Shown here in pieces: positions 8,444-18,634 of a DNA stretch of 64,000 nucleotides. The notes under the pieces were generated by a model that had not been told where the DNA came from, made no database searches, and saw nothing but the letters and a program-made list of their open reading frames with translations. The position numbers were made by a program, and so were the translations under genes. The stretch is from Stutzerimonas xanthomarina DSM 18231 (GTDB lineage Bacteria; Pseudomonadota; Gammaproteobacteria; Pseudomonadales; Pseudomonadaceae). How positions within the stretch are numbered: the first letter of the stretch is position 1; every line of letters begins with the position of its first letter. The stretch is taken from NCBI RefSeq assembly GCF_900129835.1, contig NZ_FQXA01000004.1, positions 462,099 to 526,098 on the forward strand, read 5' to 3'.

Positions 8444-9400
8444 ATGACCGACTGCAACCACGCGCACTGGCAGCCCTCGCACGATTACCGTCCTCTGGAA
8501 CAGGGCGCGGAAAAACAGACTTGGGCGGTGGTGCTGTTAACCGGCCTGACGATGGTCGCAGAGATCATTGCCGGCTACTGGTTCAATTCGATGGCATTGC
8601 TGGCAGACGGTTGGCATATGGCGTCACACATGGTGGCTATCGGCATGGCGGCAACTGCCTACTGGTTGGCTCGACGCTATGTGCATGATCGACGTTTTGC
8701 CTTTGGTACCTGGAAAATCGAGGTGCTGGCGGGTTTTGCCAGCGCTGTCTTGCTGGTCATGGTGGCATTGCTGATGATCGGTGAGTCGCTAGTGCGCTTC
8801 TGGTCACCGGCGCCGATCGGTTTTGACGAGGCGCTATGGGTCGCGGCGATCGGTTTGTTGGTGAATATGCTGTCAGCCTGGTTGCTGCGCGACCAGCACC
8901 ACCATCATGGCCACGATCACGATCACGATCACGATCACGATCACTCAAGCGCGTCAGGAAAGGACTTGAACCGTCATGCGGCTTTCATCCATGTATTGAC
9001 TGATGGCCTGACCTCAGTCGCTGCGATTGTGGCCTTGCTGGGAGGCAAATACTTCGGTTGGGGTTGGCTGGATCCGCTGATGGGCATCATCGGTGCGATC
9101 GTGATCCTGATCTGGGCCAAAGGCTTGTTGCGTGAAACGACGAAGGCATTGCTGGACCGGGAAATGGACGACCCGCTGGTGCAACGAGTACGGGAACAGT
9201 TGGAGCGAGTGCCGGATACCGACGTGACTGACTTGCACCTGTGGCGAGTCGGGCGAGCGCAATACAGTTGCATCGTCAGCGTCGTTACTCACCAGCCATA
9301 CTCGGCCGATTGCTACAAAGCGCAACTGGCCGGATTTCCAGAGCTGGTTCACGTGACAGCGGAGGTGAACCGGTGCGACGAAAACGCACAGGTTGATTAA
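8444..9400 (+). CDS. dmeF: Cation diffusion facilitator, DmeF type
   Basis: An inner-membrane CDF metal/proton antiporter. The DmeF branch exports Co2+ and Ni2+ among others. About six membrane spans are visible. The family metal-site residues appear in ADGWHMASH (about residues 51-59) and HVLTDGLTS (about 183-191). A His/Asp-rich cytosolic loop between them (about 149-167) is made of HD dipeptides encoded by a 6-bp tandem repeat. A soluble C-terminal domain follows, with VTDLHLWRVG. AAGGAGG precedes the ATG. The DmeF assignment rests on the WHM(x)nH pattern and the 318-aa length; Zn or Fe as substrate cannot be excluded. I saw no metalloregulator next to it. Confidence 0.88.
   Translation: MTDCNHAHWQPSHDYRPLEQGAEKQTWAVVLLTGLTMVAEIIAGYWFNSMALLADGWHMASHMVAIGMAATAYWLARRYVHDRRFAFGTWKIEVLAGFASAVLLVMVALLMIGESLVRFWSPAPIGFDEALWVAAIGLLVNMLSAWLLRDQHHHHGHDHDHDHDHDHSSASGKDLNRHAAFIHVLTDGLTSVAAIVALLGGKYFGWGWLDPLMGIIGAIVILIWAKGLLRETTKALLDREMDDPLVQRVREQLERVPDTDVTDLHLWRVGRAQYSCIVSVVTHQPYSADCYKAQLAGFPELVHVTAEVNRCDENAQVD
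8912..8944 (+). repeat. CACGAT hexamer repeat coding for His-Asp
   Basis: Five full copies plus half a copy of CACGAT inside dmeF encode alternating His-Asp in the metal-binding loop. Copy number could vary by slippage in steps of two residues without breaking the frame. Confidence 0.9.
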
Positions 9401-9666
9401 CGAGACTAGTCCTCGAACAGGGCTGCGCCAAGCCTAATCCGTCGTTTCGTTAAAAAAACATCATCAGGTCGAAAAAGACTTTTTCCTGTCATCTTTTTTG
9501 CGGTATTACCTGGTGCAAGACCGCCGAAACCTGCACTCACAGGTGGCGGCCTCTGGGTGGCCCCAAGCCCCTGCTACCCAAGTCCGCTCATCTTGCGCAC
9601 GGTGGTTCTTTCTGCGGCGGAGTGCTTTGGCCCTCCGTCGAACCGGCTCCGAAAAGGTGATCGCGT

Positions 9667-11055
9667 ATGGATGACTACGGCAGACCCCGCGCAACTCAGC
9701 CCACCCTTTACGTTCTCGATACCAACGTTCTGATTCACGACCCCAACGCGCTATTGAATTTCCAGGAGCATCAGGTCGCCATCCCAATGACCGTGCTTGA
9801 AGAGCTGGACCAGCTCAAGACCGGCAAGCACAGCGTGGCGGCGGAGTGTCGACAGACGATTCGCCTGATCGACAAAGTGCTGGGTGATGCTACCCCTGAA
9901 GAAGTTGAACTTGGCGTTCCCATCCAGCGTGAGAAAAGCGGCCCGTGCGGCAGCTTGTCGATCCTGATGAGCAAAGTCACCGATTCGAGCGGCCTGCCAG
10001 AGGATCTCAACGACAACAAGATCATCAATCAGGTCGTGGACCTGCAGCGTCGCAGCGCGGGCGTTCCGGTGGTCTTGGTCACCAATGACATCAACATGCG
10101 GCTGAAGGCGCGTGCCTGCGGTGTCGCCTCTGAGGACTACCACACCGACAAGCTGGTCGACGATGTCGGGCAGCTGTCACGCGGCTACCACAGCCTTAGC
10201 GGGTCGTTTTGGGACAGGGTCAGTAAGGTCGATACGCACCAGGGGCACGGCCGCACCTGGCACCGGGTACAGTTGATCGACAACTTGCCCGCGGTGCACA
10301 TCAACGAGTTCATCCTCGATGAGCAAGGCTTCGTTGGCTGGATCAAGGGTATCAAGGCTGACGAGCTCCTATTGCTCGACATGCATCAGGAGCCCTTGCT
10401 GCATCAGGAAGCCTGGGGCCTGAAGCCGCGGGATATTCACCAGGCACTGGCGCTGTTCGCACTGCTTGATCCGGACATCCATCTGGTCAATCTGTCGGGC
10501 GCCGCCGGATCGGGCAAGACGATTCTGGCCTTGGCAGCGGCCATCGAGCAGACGGTGGTGAGCAAGCGCTACCGCCGCATCATCGCAACACGCAGCGTGC
10601 AGGGGCTGGATGAAGACATCGGCTTTCTGCCGGGCACCGAGGCGGAAAAGATGGAGCCCTGGCTGGGTGCGATAACCGATAACCTCGAAGCGCTGCATAT
10701 GGACGACGAAAGCACCCATGGCAGCGTCGACTACATCCTGCAAAAGGTGCCGCTGCAGTTCAAATCGCTCAACTACATTCGCGGACGCAGCTTCCAGCAG
10801 AGCCTGATCCTTATCGATGAATGCCAGAACCTAACCCCGCACCAGATGAAGACCATCATTACCCGCGCCGGTAGCGGGTCGAAGGTGGTTTGCCTCGGTA
10901 ACCTGGCACAGATTGATACGCCTTACCTGTCTGCAACCAGCTCGGGGCTCACCTACCTCACCGAACGTTTCAAGGATTTCCCGCACGGGATGCACATCAC
11001 CTTGCAAGGCGTTCCCCGTTCGGTCCTGGCCGAGTATGCCGAGGCGCATATGTAA
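9667..11055 (+). CDS. PIN domain-PhoH ATPase fusion (YlaK/PhoH2 type)
   Basis: A 462-aa protein with an N-terminal PIN-like nuclease domain (YVLDTNVLIHDPNAL near residues 14-28, acidic residues in VLEELDQLK and VTNDINMRLKA) and a C-terminal PhoH-type P-loop ATPase. Walker A GAAGSGKT is near residues 279-286 and Walker B LILIDECQN near 379. Fusions of this type (PhoH2) have been described as RNA helicase/RNases in other bacteria; that activity here is inference. AAGGTGAT precedes the ATG. The 266 bp upstream hold no other gene. It lies just before moaCDE but has a 111-bp gap and is probably a separate unit. Confidence 0.88.
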   Translation: MDDYGRPRATQPTLYVLDTNVLIHDPNALLNFQEHQVAIPMTVLEELDQLKTGKHSVAAECRQTIRLIDKVLGDATPEEVELGVPIQREKSGPCGSLSILMSKVTDSSGLPEDLNDNKIINQVVDLQRRSAGVPVVLVTNDINMRLKARACGVASEDYHTDKLVDDVGQLSRGYHSLSGSFWDRVSKVDTHQGHGRTWHRVQLIDNLPAVHINEFILDEQGFVGWIKGIKADELLLLDMHQEPLLHQEAWGLKPRDIHQALALFALLDPDIHLVNLSGAAGSGKTILALAAAIEQTVVSKRYRRIIATRSVQGLDEDIGFLPGTEAEKMEPWLGAITDNLEALHMDDESTHGSVDYILQKVPLQFKSLNYIRGRSFQQSLILIDECQNLTPHQMKTIITRAGSGSKVVCLGNLAQIDTPYLSATSSGLTYLTERFKDFPHGMHITLQGVPRSVLAEYAEAHM

Positions 11056-11166
11056 AAGAGCCGCAGGAGGCTGAGCCAAGGCTGACCTGGAAGGAAACGG
11101 GCGGCCAGCTTCCAGCCTCCAGCTGCGCTAAACTGCGGGACCCCCACAGTTTTAGCAGGATGAAAA

Positions 11167-11637
11167 ATGCTCACCCATCTCGATTCCCAAGGGCGGGCCA
11201 ACATGGTCGACGTAACCGCCAAGGCCGTCACGGCACGCGAGGCGGTGGCGGAGGCCAGGGTTCGCATGCTTCCCGAAACCCTGCAGATGATCCAGCAAGG
11301 CGGGCATCCGAAGGGCGACGTCTTCGCGGTTGCCCGAATCGCCGGCATTCAGGCGGCGAAAAAGACTCATGACCTGATCCCGCTTTGTCACCCGCTATTG
11401 CTGACCAGCATCAAGCTCGATCTGCAGCCGGACGGCGACGATTGCGTGAGGATCGAGGCGCGCTGCAAGCTGGCAGGCCAGACAGGTGTGGAAATGGAAG
11501 CGCTGACCGCGGCAAGTATCGCTGCGCTGACGATCTATGACATGTGCAAGGCGGTCGACAAGGGCATGGTGATCGAGGGCGTTCGACTGTTGGAAAAGCT
11601 GGGCGGCAAGAGTGGTCACTGGCAGGTGCCGGCATGA
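11167..11637 (+). CDS. moaC: Cyclic pyranopterin monophosphate synthase MoaC
   Basis: MoaC completes the first step of molybdenum cofactor synthesis by converting the MoaA product to cPMP. It has 156 aa with the conserved blocks [47 protein letters not shown] and [20 protein letters not shown] lies a few bases before the ATG. It overlaps moaD by an ATGA junction, so the genes are translationally coupled. moaA and moaB are not in the cluster, as is common in Pseudomonas. Confidence 0.96.
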   Translation: MLTHLDSQGRANMVDVTAKAVTAREAVAEARVRMLPETLQMIQQGGHPKGDVFAVARIAGIQAAKKTHDLIPLCHPLLLTSIKLDLQPDGDDCVRIEARCKLAGQTGVEMEALTAASIAALTIYDMCKAVDKGMVIEGVRLLEKLGGKSGHWQVPA

Positions 11638-11882
11638 TCCAGGTGCAGTTTTTTGCGCGTTATCGCGAGACACTGGGTCGCGATTCAGAGCGGTTGGACT
11701 GGGACGCCTCCTGGCAATGCGTCGACGACCTTCGCTTGCGATTGCTGGCGCGCGGCGCTGAGTGGGCGGTGCTAGGCGAGCAGAACCTGATGTGCGCGCG
11801 CAATCAGGAGTTGTGCAGCCTTGAGGAGCCATTAGCCGACGGCGATGAAGTGGCATTTTTTCCCACCGTAACGGGAGGCTGA
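11634..11882 (+). CDS. moaD: Molybdopterin synthase sulfur carrier subunit MoaD
   Basis: MoaD is the ubiquitin-like small subunit whose C-terminal Gly-Gly is thiocarboxylated and delivers sulfur to MoaE. The 82-aa protein ends FFPTVTGG, the required diglycine tail. Its start ATG overlaps the moaC stop (ATGA). A longer upstream frame would run through moaC and is not credible. moaE starts two bases after its stop. Confidence 0.95.
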   Translation: MIQVQFFARYRETLGRDSERLDWDASWQCVDDLRLRLLARGAEWAVLGEQNLMCARNQELCSLEEPLADGDEVAFFPTVTGG

Positions 11883-11884
11883 CC

Positions 11885-12349
11885 ATGGGCGTACGAGTCC
11901 AGCAGGGCCCATTCGATCCAGGCGCCGAGCTCAACGCTTTGCATGCGGCCAATCTCGGCATCGGTGCGGTTACCGGTTTCGTCGGTTACGTACGTGATTT
12001 CAATGACGGTCGTGACGTCGCCGGAATGTTCCTTGAGCATGCCCCAGGTATGACCGAGAAGGCGCTGCAGAAAATCATCGACGAGGCGGCAGACCGCTGG
12101 CCGCTGCTGACGCTGGAGATTCTGCATCGGGTAGGGCGACTGGAGCCCGGCGAGCCGATCGTTTTCGTCGGCGCGGCCAGCGCCCATCGAGAGGCGGCGT
12201 TTGATGGGTGCCGATTCGTTATGGATTATCTGAAGACCCGCGCGCCTTTCTGGAAAAAAGAAGACACCCCGGCGGGCGCGCGCTGGGTCGAAGGTCGTTG
12301 CAGCGACCAGGCAGCAGCCGATCGCTGGCGCCAGGGGCCGGCTGACTAG
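11885..12349 (+). CDS. moaE: Molybdopterin synthase catalytic subunit MoaE
   Basis: MoaE inserts two sulfurs from MoaD into cPMP to form molybdopterin. The 154-aa protein shows GAVTGFVGYVRDFN, the FLEHAPGMTEKAL block, HRVGRLEPGEPIVFVGAASAHR cut by family residues, and the C-terminal active-site segment KTRAPFWKKE with its lysines. GGGAGGCTGACC precedes the ATG. It is the last gene of moaCDE. Its TAG overlaps the TAG of a small convergent gene within one CTAG. Confidence 0.95.
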   Translation: MGVRVQQGPFDPGAELNALHAANLGIGAVTGFVGYVRDFNDGRDVAGMFLEHAPGMTEKALQKIIDEAADRWPLLTLEILHRVGRLEPGEPIVFVGAASAHREAAFDGCRFVMDYLKTRAPFWKKEDTPAGARWVEGRCSDQAAADRWRQGPAD

Positions 12350-12510
12350 CCGAACGCGATCTGCATTTTGTAGAACAGCGTCGACATCACGCAGACAATG
12401 CCCAGTCCGAGCAACGCGATCCCCCAGCCTCGCTCACGGAAATTGAAACCGACACCCATCAGGACGAAGCTGGTAATGATGAGTAACAGCATGAAGTCGA
12501 TGCGCTCCAT
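12346..12510 (-). CDS. Small membrane protein (54 aa)
   Basis: A short gene with a strong Shine-Dalgarno sequence (AGGGAG, 8 nt before the ATG at 12510). The protein has two hydrophobic segments, about residues 7-20 (LLLIITSFVLMGVG) and 30-46 (GIALLGLGIVCVM). They are separated by a short basic turn (NFRERGW), as in a two-span inner-membrane hairpin protein. The tail is FYKMQIAFG. I know no function. It converges on moaE and the two stop codons share the palindrome CTAG at 12346-12349. Membrane-type composition and a clean ribosome site argue for a real gene. Confidence 0.75.
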   Translation of the reverse strand: MERIDFMLLLIITSFVLMGVGFNFRERGWGIALLGLGIVCVMSTLFYKMQIAFG

Positions 12511-12611
12511 AAAAGCGACTCCCTATATGAATGATTTCATTCCACTCTAGAGGCTTGTACGGTTTGGGCGGTGATCTGCGTCATGCTGGTAGCAGCCGAG
12601 GCCCTGAATGC

Positions 12612-12643
12612 AAAAAGGCGAAGCCATGTCCGCTTCGCCTTTT
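12612..12643 (-). terminator. Terminator downstream of rhlB
   Basis: GGCGAAGC/GCTTCGCC stem (12617-12624, 12632-12639) flanked by five A on the left and four T on the right. It lies 15 nt past the rhlB stop on the minus strand. Confidence 0.85.
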
Positions 12644-12657
12644 CGTTTCATCAGTGC

Positions 12658-14076
12658 TTAGCGCCTGGGTGGGACTGCTGCCAGCAGTTCGGCAGGCGGC
12701 ATCTCGCAACTGATCGTCCGACCTAATAATGCCTCGATCGCCGGCAGGGCAAAGGCATCATCTTCGCCTGCGAAGCTGATCGAGGTGCCGCTGGCCCCGG
12801 CCCGGCCAGTACGGCCGATGCGGTGAACATAGTCATCCGGCACTTCCGGCAGGGTGAAATTGATCACGTGACTGATACCGTCGACGTGAATGCCGCGGCC
12901 GGCAACGTCGGTGGCCACCATGACACGGATCTTGCCTTCGCGGAAACCTTCCAGCGCGCGGATGCGCTTGTGTTGCGGTACGTCTCCCGACATCTGCACG
13001 GCGCTGATGCCGTCGCGTGTCAGACGCTCTTCGATGCGGCGCACTTCGTCCTTGCGGTTGGCAAAGACCATTACGCGCGTCCAGTTGTTCTGGGTGATCA
13101 GGTTATAAAGCAGCTTGTATTTGTCGCTGCCTGCCACGGCGTACACGTGCTGTTCGACCGTGTCGCTGGCGACATTGACCGCCTCGATCTCGACGATTGC
13201 CGGTTCCGTGGTCCATTGCTTGGCGAGGTTCATCACGTCTTCGGTGAAAGTGGCCGAGAACAGCAGCGTCTGGCGTTCGCTCTTGGGGGGCGTCTGGCGA
13301 ATGATCTGGCGAACCTGCGGGATGAAGCCCATGTCCAGCATGCGATCCGCTTCGTCGAGCACCAAGACTTCAACCATGTCCAGGTGCACTTCGCCGCGCT
13401 GATTGAAGTCCAGCAGGCGTCCCGGTGTCGCCACCAGAATGTCGCAATAGCGGGACTCGAGCGCTTTGAGCTGCTTGTCGAAGTCCATGCCGCCGACAAA
13501 ACTCATGACGTTCAAACCGGTGTATTTCGTCAGGTCCAGGGCGTCATTGGCGATTTGAACCACCAGTTCCCGGGTCGGCGCGATGATCAGCGCGCGAGGC
13601 TCGCCCATGTAACGATCGCTCGGTGGCGGGGTCTGCAGCAACTGCGTGATGGTCGAGATTAGGAACGCGGCGGTTTTGCCGGTGCCGGTCTGGGCTCGAC
13701 CAATTGCATCACGGCCCTTGAGCGTAAAGCCGAGGACCTGCGCCTGGATGGGCGTGCAATAAGGAAAACCAAGGTCGTGGATGGCATGCATCAGCTCGGG
13801 GGCGAGCTTGAAGTCGTGAAATCGGGTCTTGCCTTCTGCGGGCTCAACCGTGAAATCTTCCAATTTCCAGACTGGCGCGGGTGGTACGGGTGGCTTGCTT
13901 GCCCGCTCGCGGCGCGGCTTGCTGTGCGACTTTGGGGAAATATCCTGCTGCGTTTCGGTCTTTTCGACCTGCACCTGGTCGTTAACGCCTTGCTGTGTTG
14001 AGGTGCTGCTTTCAGCTTCGGTGGCAGCAGGCTCATTCAAGCCTTTGCCAAACATCTTCTTGAGTGCTTTGAGCAC
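12658..14076 (-). CDS. rhlB: ATP-dependent DEAD-box RNA helicase RhlB
   Basis: RhlB unwinds RNA and, in enterobacteria, works with the RNase E degradosome. The 472-aa protein has a low-complexity N-terminal extension rich in Pro, Lys and Glu (about 10-75) followed by the helicase core. Q motif and TPIQAQ lead to motif [11 protein letters not shown] near 130, PTRELV, DEAD (VLDEADRML, near 243), SATF and [10 protein letters not shown] near 418. I chose the GTG at 14076 because [11 protein letters not shown] is the pseudomonad RhlB N-terminus. The Shine-Dalgarno sequence (GAGAAG) is weak, and an ATG seven codons on is an alternative. Confidence 0.92.
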   Translation of the reverse strand: MLKALKKMFGKGLNEPAATEAESSTSTQQGVNDQVQVEKTETQQDISPKSHSKPRRERASKPPVPPAPVWKLEDFTVEPAEGKTRFHDFKLAPELMHAIHDLGFPYCTPIQAQVLGFTLKGRDAIGRAQTGTGKTAAFLISTITQLLQTPPPSDRYMGEPRALIIAPTRELVVQIANDALDLTKYTGLNVMSFVGGMDFDKQLKALESRYCDILVATPGRLLDFNQRGEVHLDMVEVLVLDEADRMLDMGFIPQVRQIIRQTPPKSERQTLLFSATFTEDVMNLAKQWTTEPAIVEIEAVNVASDTVEQHVYAVAGSDKYKLLYNLITQNNWTRVMVFANRKDEVRRIEERLTRDGISAVQMSGDVPQHKRIRALEGFREGKIRVMVATDVAGRGIHVDGISHVINFTLPEVPDDYVHRIGRTGRAGASGTSISFAGEDDAFALPAIEALLGRTISCEMPPAELLAAVPPRR

Positions 14077-14173
14077 GGTCTTCTCGTCTGTGTCTTGTAA
14101 GATTTGCCTGCCAGTGTAATGCAAGAAGCAGATACGGCGAAGTATTGCTCCGGGATGGTCGACTGTCGCTCTG

Positions 14174-15109
14174 TTATCCGCAAACGCGATTTCGGCCAGA
14201 CTCCTTGGCACGGTAGAGCGCGCGGTCAGCCACGTTGATGAGGCTATTCAGATCATCGTTCAATCGCATCGGTGCGACGCCGATCGAGATGGTTACGCCC
14301 GGCAATAACCCGATCGGCGAATGGAACGAGGTGATATCTGCAAGACTGCCGCGCAACCGCTCTGCGACGTTTCGCGCATCGCTGAAGGCCATTTCCGGCA
14401 GCAGCACCACGAACTCTTCACCGCCATAGCGCACCAGGCTGTCGGCTGGGCGCAGCAACTTGCCGAGCGTGTTGACCACCAGGCAGAGCGCATGATCGCC
14501 AGCCAGGTGGCCGTGTCTGTCGTTGTATTCTTTGAAACGATCAACATCGAGCATGAGCAACGACAGCGGCTGACCACCGAGTGCGCAACGGGCACTTTCG
14601 CGCCCGTAGATATGCTCCAGCCAGCGGCGATTGAATGAGCCGGTCAGTTTGTCGATGTTGGCGTTTTGCTCGCTGTTGATGATCAGCCGGTCACTCAGTC
14701 GCACACGCTGGCAGAGCAGTTCGGCCAGGTTCTGCATCAACTGTGGCGAGCGGGTCAGCAACTGCATCGAGCGTCGATGCACGCGCAGCAAGACGCAATC
14801 CTCAAGGGCAAGGACGTAGGCTGACGGCTGCAGATCATCCATGAAGCTGATTTCGCCAGCGCAGTCGCCAGGGCCGATTGAGCGAACCGGGCTGCCTTCG
14901 AGCGAATCCAGGTGAACCGCCAGCTCGCCGCTGAGAACCAGATAGAGGTAGTGGTTGTGTTCGTGCGGCGTTAGCAGGATCTCGCCAAGCGCCACCGTGC
15001 ATGGCTCGAACACTTCCTGCAACAGGCGCAGGCAGGGCTCGTCCACCCTGTCCAATAGTCGCGCCTTTTTAAGGTGTTGCATTTCCACCCGCCAACTGGC
15101 CGGGTTCAT
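14174..15109 (-). CDS. Cyclic-nucleotide-binding-like domain + GGDEF diguanylate cyclase
   Basis: A 311-aa signalling protein. The N-terminal half (about 15-130) is a cNMP/CRP-type sensory fold ([26 protein letters not shown]). The C-terminal half is a GGDEF domain with [15 protein letters not shown], active-site loop YGGEEF near residue 226 and ISIGVA. The intact GGEEF predicts c-di-GMP synthesis, though activity is untested. The ATG at 15109 has only a weak Shine-Dalgarno sequence, but no upstream start is available. It lies 97 nt upstream of rhlB on the same strand and may share transcription. Confidence 0.88.
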   Translation of the reverse strand: MNPASWRVEMQHLKKARLLDRVDEPCLRLLQEVFEPCTVALGEILLTPHEHNHYLYLVLSGELAVHLDSLEGSPVRSIGPGDCAGEISFMDDLQPSAYVLALEDCVLLRVHRRSMQLLTRSPQLMQNLAELLCQRVRLSDRLIINSEQNANIDKLTGSFNRRWLEHIYGRESARCALGGQPLSLLMLDVDRFKEYNDRHGHLAGDHALCLVVNTLGKLLRPADSLVRYGGEEFVVLLPEMAFSDARNVAERLRGSLADITSFHSPIGLLPGVTISIGVAPMRLNDDLNSLINVADRALYRAKESGRNRVCG

Positions 15110-15324
15110 GGCTGCACCATCCGCTCGGATGACACCGTCGTCGTGGCCATCATGCGTCCCTTCAAGACTGGCTAGGTCGGCTTCTTCTGGCCGCGATGCT
15201 CGCTACAACGGCAGGCGCATCGAGTTTTGCTCTACCCGTGCCAAGCGTAGTTGCATTTGCTCACCTGGATAGGCGAGCAGCGTCACATTTTTTTCTTGAA
15301 GCGGGTCAACTATTGCGGCGGATT

Positions 15325-16322
<998 letters not shown>

Positions 16323-17351
16323 ATGATAAGGGCTAAATCCACACTGGCCGTGCTTGGTGCCGCGACACTTTTAGGCGCAAGCGGCTTGGTTCAGGCAGGG
16401 GCAACGCTGGACGCCGTGAAGAGCAAGGGCTTCGTGCAATGCGGCGTCAGCGACGGGCTACCAGGCTTCTCCTATACCGATGCCAAAGGCGAGTACAAGG
16501 GAATCGACGTGGATGTCTGCCGGGCCGTTGCGGCTGCGGTGTTCGGCGATGCGAGCAAGGTCAAGTTCAGCCCGCTGACGGCCAAGGAACGCTTCACGGC
16601 GTTGCAGTCCGGTGAGGTCGACGTGTTGTCGCGTAACACCACCTGGACCAGTTCCCGTGATGCTGCGATGGGCCTGAATTTCGCTGGCGTGACCTATTAC
16701 GACGGGCAAGGCTTCCTAGTGAACAAGGAGCTGGGCGTAAAGAGCGCCAAGGAGCTGGACGGCGCGACTGTCTGCATCCAGGCCGGCACTACCACCGAAC
16801 TCAATCTTTCCGATTATTTCCGCGCCAACAACCTCAAATACACACCGATCACCTATGACACCTCTGACGAAAGCGCCAAGTCGTTGGAGTCAGGGCGTTG
16901 CGACGTGCTCACCTCTGACCAATCTCAGCTCTACGCCCAGCGCATCAAGCTGGCGAAGCCGGGCGAGTATGTGGTGTTGCCGGAAGTCATTTCCAAAGAG
17001 CCGCTCGGCCCGGCTGTACGCCAAGGCGATGAAGAGTGGTTCGACATCGTTCGCTGGGCGCTGTACGGCATGATCAACGCAGAGGAGCTGGGTCTCACTT
17101 CGGCGAATGTCGAAGAGAAAGCTAAGAACACCAAGAATCCTGATGTGGCGCGTCTGCTGGGTGCCGAAGGTGAATACGGCAAGGATCTGAAATTGCCTAA
17201 GGACTGGGCGGTTCAAATCGTCAAGCAAGTGGGTAACTACGGTGAAGTGTTCGAACGCAACATCGGTTCCGGTAGTGATCTGAAGATCGAGCGCGGCCTG
17301 AACGCGCTCTGGACCAATGGAGGTCTGCAGTACGCACCGCCGGTGCGTTGA
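16323..17351 (+). CDS. aapJ: General L-amino acid ABC transporter, periplasmic binding protein
   Basis: The solute receptor of the AapJQMP importer, which takes up a broad range of L-amino acids. It has 342 aa. A Sec signal peptide (MIRAKSTL start, hydrophobic core, cut near VQA-GATL at about residue 23) is followed by a type 3 solute-binding fold with GFVQCGVSDGLPGFSY, DVDVCRAVAAAVFGD, the LTAKERFTAL block and SGRCDVLTSD. The ATG at 16323 follows CTGGAGGT. An upstream in-frame start would destroy the signal peptide. It is the first gene of the operon and is followed by two hairpins before aapQ. Confidence 0.95.
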   Translation: MIRAKSTLAVLGAATLLGASGLVQAGATLDAVKSKGFVQCGVSDGLPGFSYTDAKGEYKGIDVDVCRAVAAAVFGDASKVKFSPLTAKERFTALQSGEVDVLSRNTTWTSSRDAAMGLNFAGVTYYDGQGFLVNKELGVKSAKELDGATVCIQAGTTTELNLSDYFRANNLKYTPITYDTSDESAKSLESGRCDVLTSDQSQLYAQRIKLAKPGEYVVLPEVISKEPLGPAVRQGDEEWFDIVRWALYGMINAEELGLTSANVEEKAKNTKNPDVARLLGAEGEYGKDLKLPKDWAVQIVKQVGNYGEVFERNIGSGSDLKIERGLNALWTNGGLQYAPPVR

Positions 17352-17359
17352 CCGAGCTG

Positions 17360-17418
17360 GGCCGGCGCACAGCCGGCCTTGTTTCAAGGATGAGCACAGC
17401 CGGTGCCAAGGCACCGGC
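17360..17418 (+). other. Two stem-loops between aapJ and aapQ
   Basis: GGCCGGC/GCCGGCC (17360-17366 with 17372-17378, loop GCACA) is followed by a 9-bp perfect stem GCCGGTGCC/GGCACCGGC (17399-17407 with 17410-17418, loop AA). The first has only a short T-rich tail. Such hairpins often stabilise the mRNA of an abundant binding protein or partly stop transcription into the permease genes. Confidence 0.7.
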
Positions 17419-17439
17419 AGCGCCGTATGAGGTTTCTTG

Positions 17440-18624
17440 ATGCGAACCATTGCCAAAGCAGGAGCCGCGCGCGGCTCGCTGCTCACGGATCCGCAGGCGC
17501 GTGCCTGGTTGTTCCAGGTCATCGCCGTAATAACTGTAGTAGGGATCGGCTGGTTTCTGTTTCACAACACCCAGACCAATCTTGCCCACCGGGGCATCAC
17601 GTCAGGCTTCGGTTTTCTCGATAACGCAGCCGGCTTCGGCATCTCCCAACACCTGATCGATTACAGCGAGAGCGACTCTTATGGTCGGGTCTTCTGGGTC
17701 GGCCTGCTCAATACGCTGCTGGTCAGCATAATCGGCATCATCCTGGCGACCATTATCGGATTCATTCTCGGGGTGGCGCGGCTGTCACCCAACTGGTTGA
17801 TACGCAAAATCGCGACCGTCTATATAGAGACGTTTCGCAATATCCCGCCATTGCTACAAATTTTCTTCGTCTACTTTGCAGTGCTCAGCCCACTGCCCGG
17901 GCCACGGGAAAGCTTGAGTCTTTGGGATGTTGTGTTCATCAATAACCGGGGTGTGCAGATGCCCGCTCCCAGCGCTGGAGAGGGGTTTTGGTCGTTCTGG
18001 GTAGCAATTTTCGTGGCGCTGGTTGCGATCGTGATGCTCAATCGCTGGGCACGTGCTCGGCGTCACGCCACCGGCCAGACGTTTCCCATCTTTTCAGCCA
18101 GCCTGGCATTGTTTATCGCAATCCCTTCGATCTGCTCGCTGGTGATGGGGGCGCCTTTTCTCTGGGAAGTGCCCGAGCTTCAGCGTTTCAATATTCGCGG
18201 CGGCTGGGTTGTGATCCCCGAGCTGGTGTCGATTGTGCTTGCGCTGTCCATTTACACCGCGGCTTTTATCGGTGAAACAGTCCGTGCGGGCATTCAGTCA
18301 GTCAGCCATGGGCAGACCGAAGCGGCCGCCTCGTTGGGTCTTCGCCCGGGTCGTGTGCTGCGTTTGGTCATCATTCCCCAAGCCATGCGCGTGATCATCC
18401 CGCCGCTGACCAGCCAATACCTCAACCTGGCGAAAAACTCCTCGCTGGCGGCTGCGATCGGCTATCCCGACATGGTGTCGCTGTTTGCCGGCACGGTGCT
18501 CAACCAGACCGGCCAAGCGATCGAAACCATGGCCATCACCATGAGTGTGTACCTCGCCATCAGCATCAGCATCTCGCTGCTGATGAACTGGTACAACAAG
18601 CGCATTGCGCTGATCGAGCGGTAA
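17440..18624 (+). CDS. aapQ: General L-amino acid ABC transporter permease AapQ
   Basis: A 394-aa inner-membrane permease of the HisM/GlnP type. It has an N-terminal span (AWLFQVIAVITVVGIGWFLF region), a large insertion typical of AapQ, and the C-terminal transport domain with the EAA loop GQTEAAASLGLRPGRVL that contacts the ATPase. IETFRNIPPLLQIFF and AKNSSLAAAIGYPD are family blocks. The ATG at 17440 has GAGG about 8 nt upstream; a TTG one codon earlier is less likely. It pairs with AapM to form the heterodimeric channel. Confidence 0.94.
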   Translation: MRTIAKAGAARGSLLTDPQARAWLFQVIAVITVVGIGWFLFHNTQTNLAHRGITSGFGFLDNAAGFGISQHLIDYSESDSYGRVFWVGLLNTLLVSIIGIILATIIGFILGVARLSPNWLIRKIATVYIETFRNIPPLLQIFFVYFAVLSPLPGPRESLSLWDVVFINNRGVQMPAPSAGEGFWSFWVAIFVALVAIVMLNRWARARRHATGQTFPIFSASLALFIAIPSICSLVMGAPFLWEVPELQRFNIRGGWVVIPELVSIVLALSIYTAAFIGETVRAGIQSVSHGQTEAAASLGLRPGRVLRLVIIPQAMRVIIPPLTSQYLNLAKNSSLAAAIGYPDMVSLFAGTVLNQTGQAIETMAITMSVYLAISISISLLMNWYNKRIALIER

Positions 18625-18634
18625 GGAAGAGCGC

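Noticed and set aside
8912..8944. CRISPR-like direct repeats
   Set aside because: Contiguous 6-bp units with no spacers, in frame within dmeF; a coding microsatellite.
9506..9787. Minus-strand frame of 93 codons upstream of the PIN-PhoH gene
   Set aside because: Runs into the start of the PhoH gene on the other strand; Arg-rich shadow without motifs.
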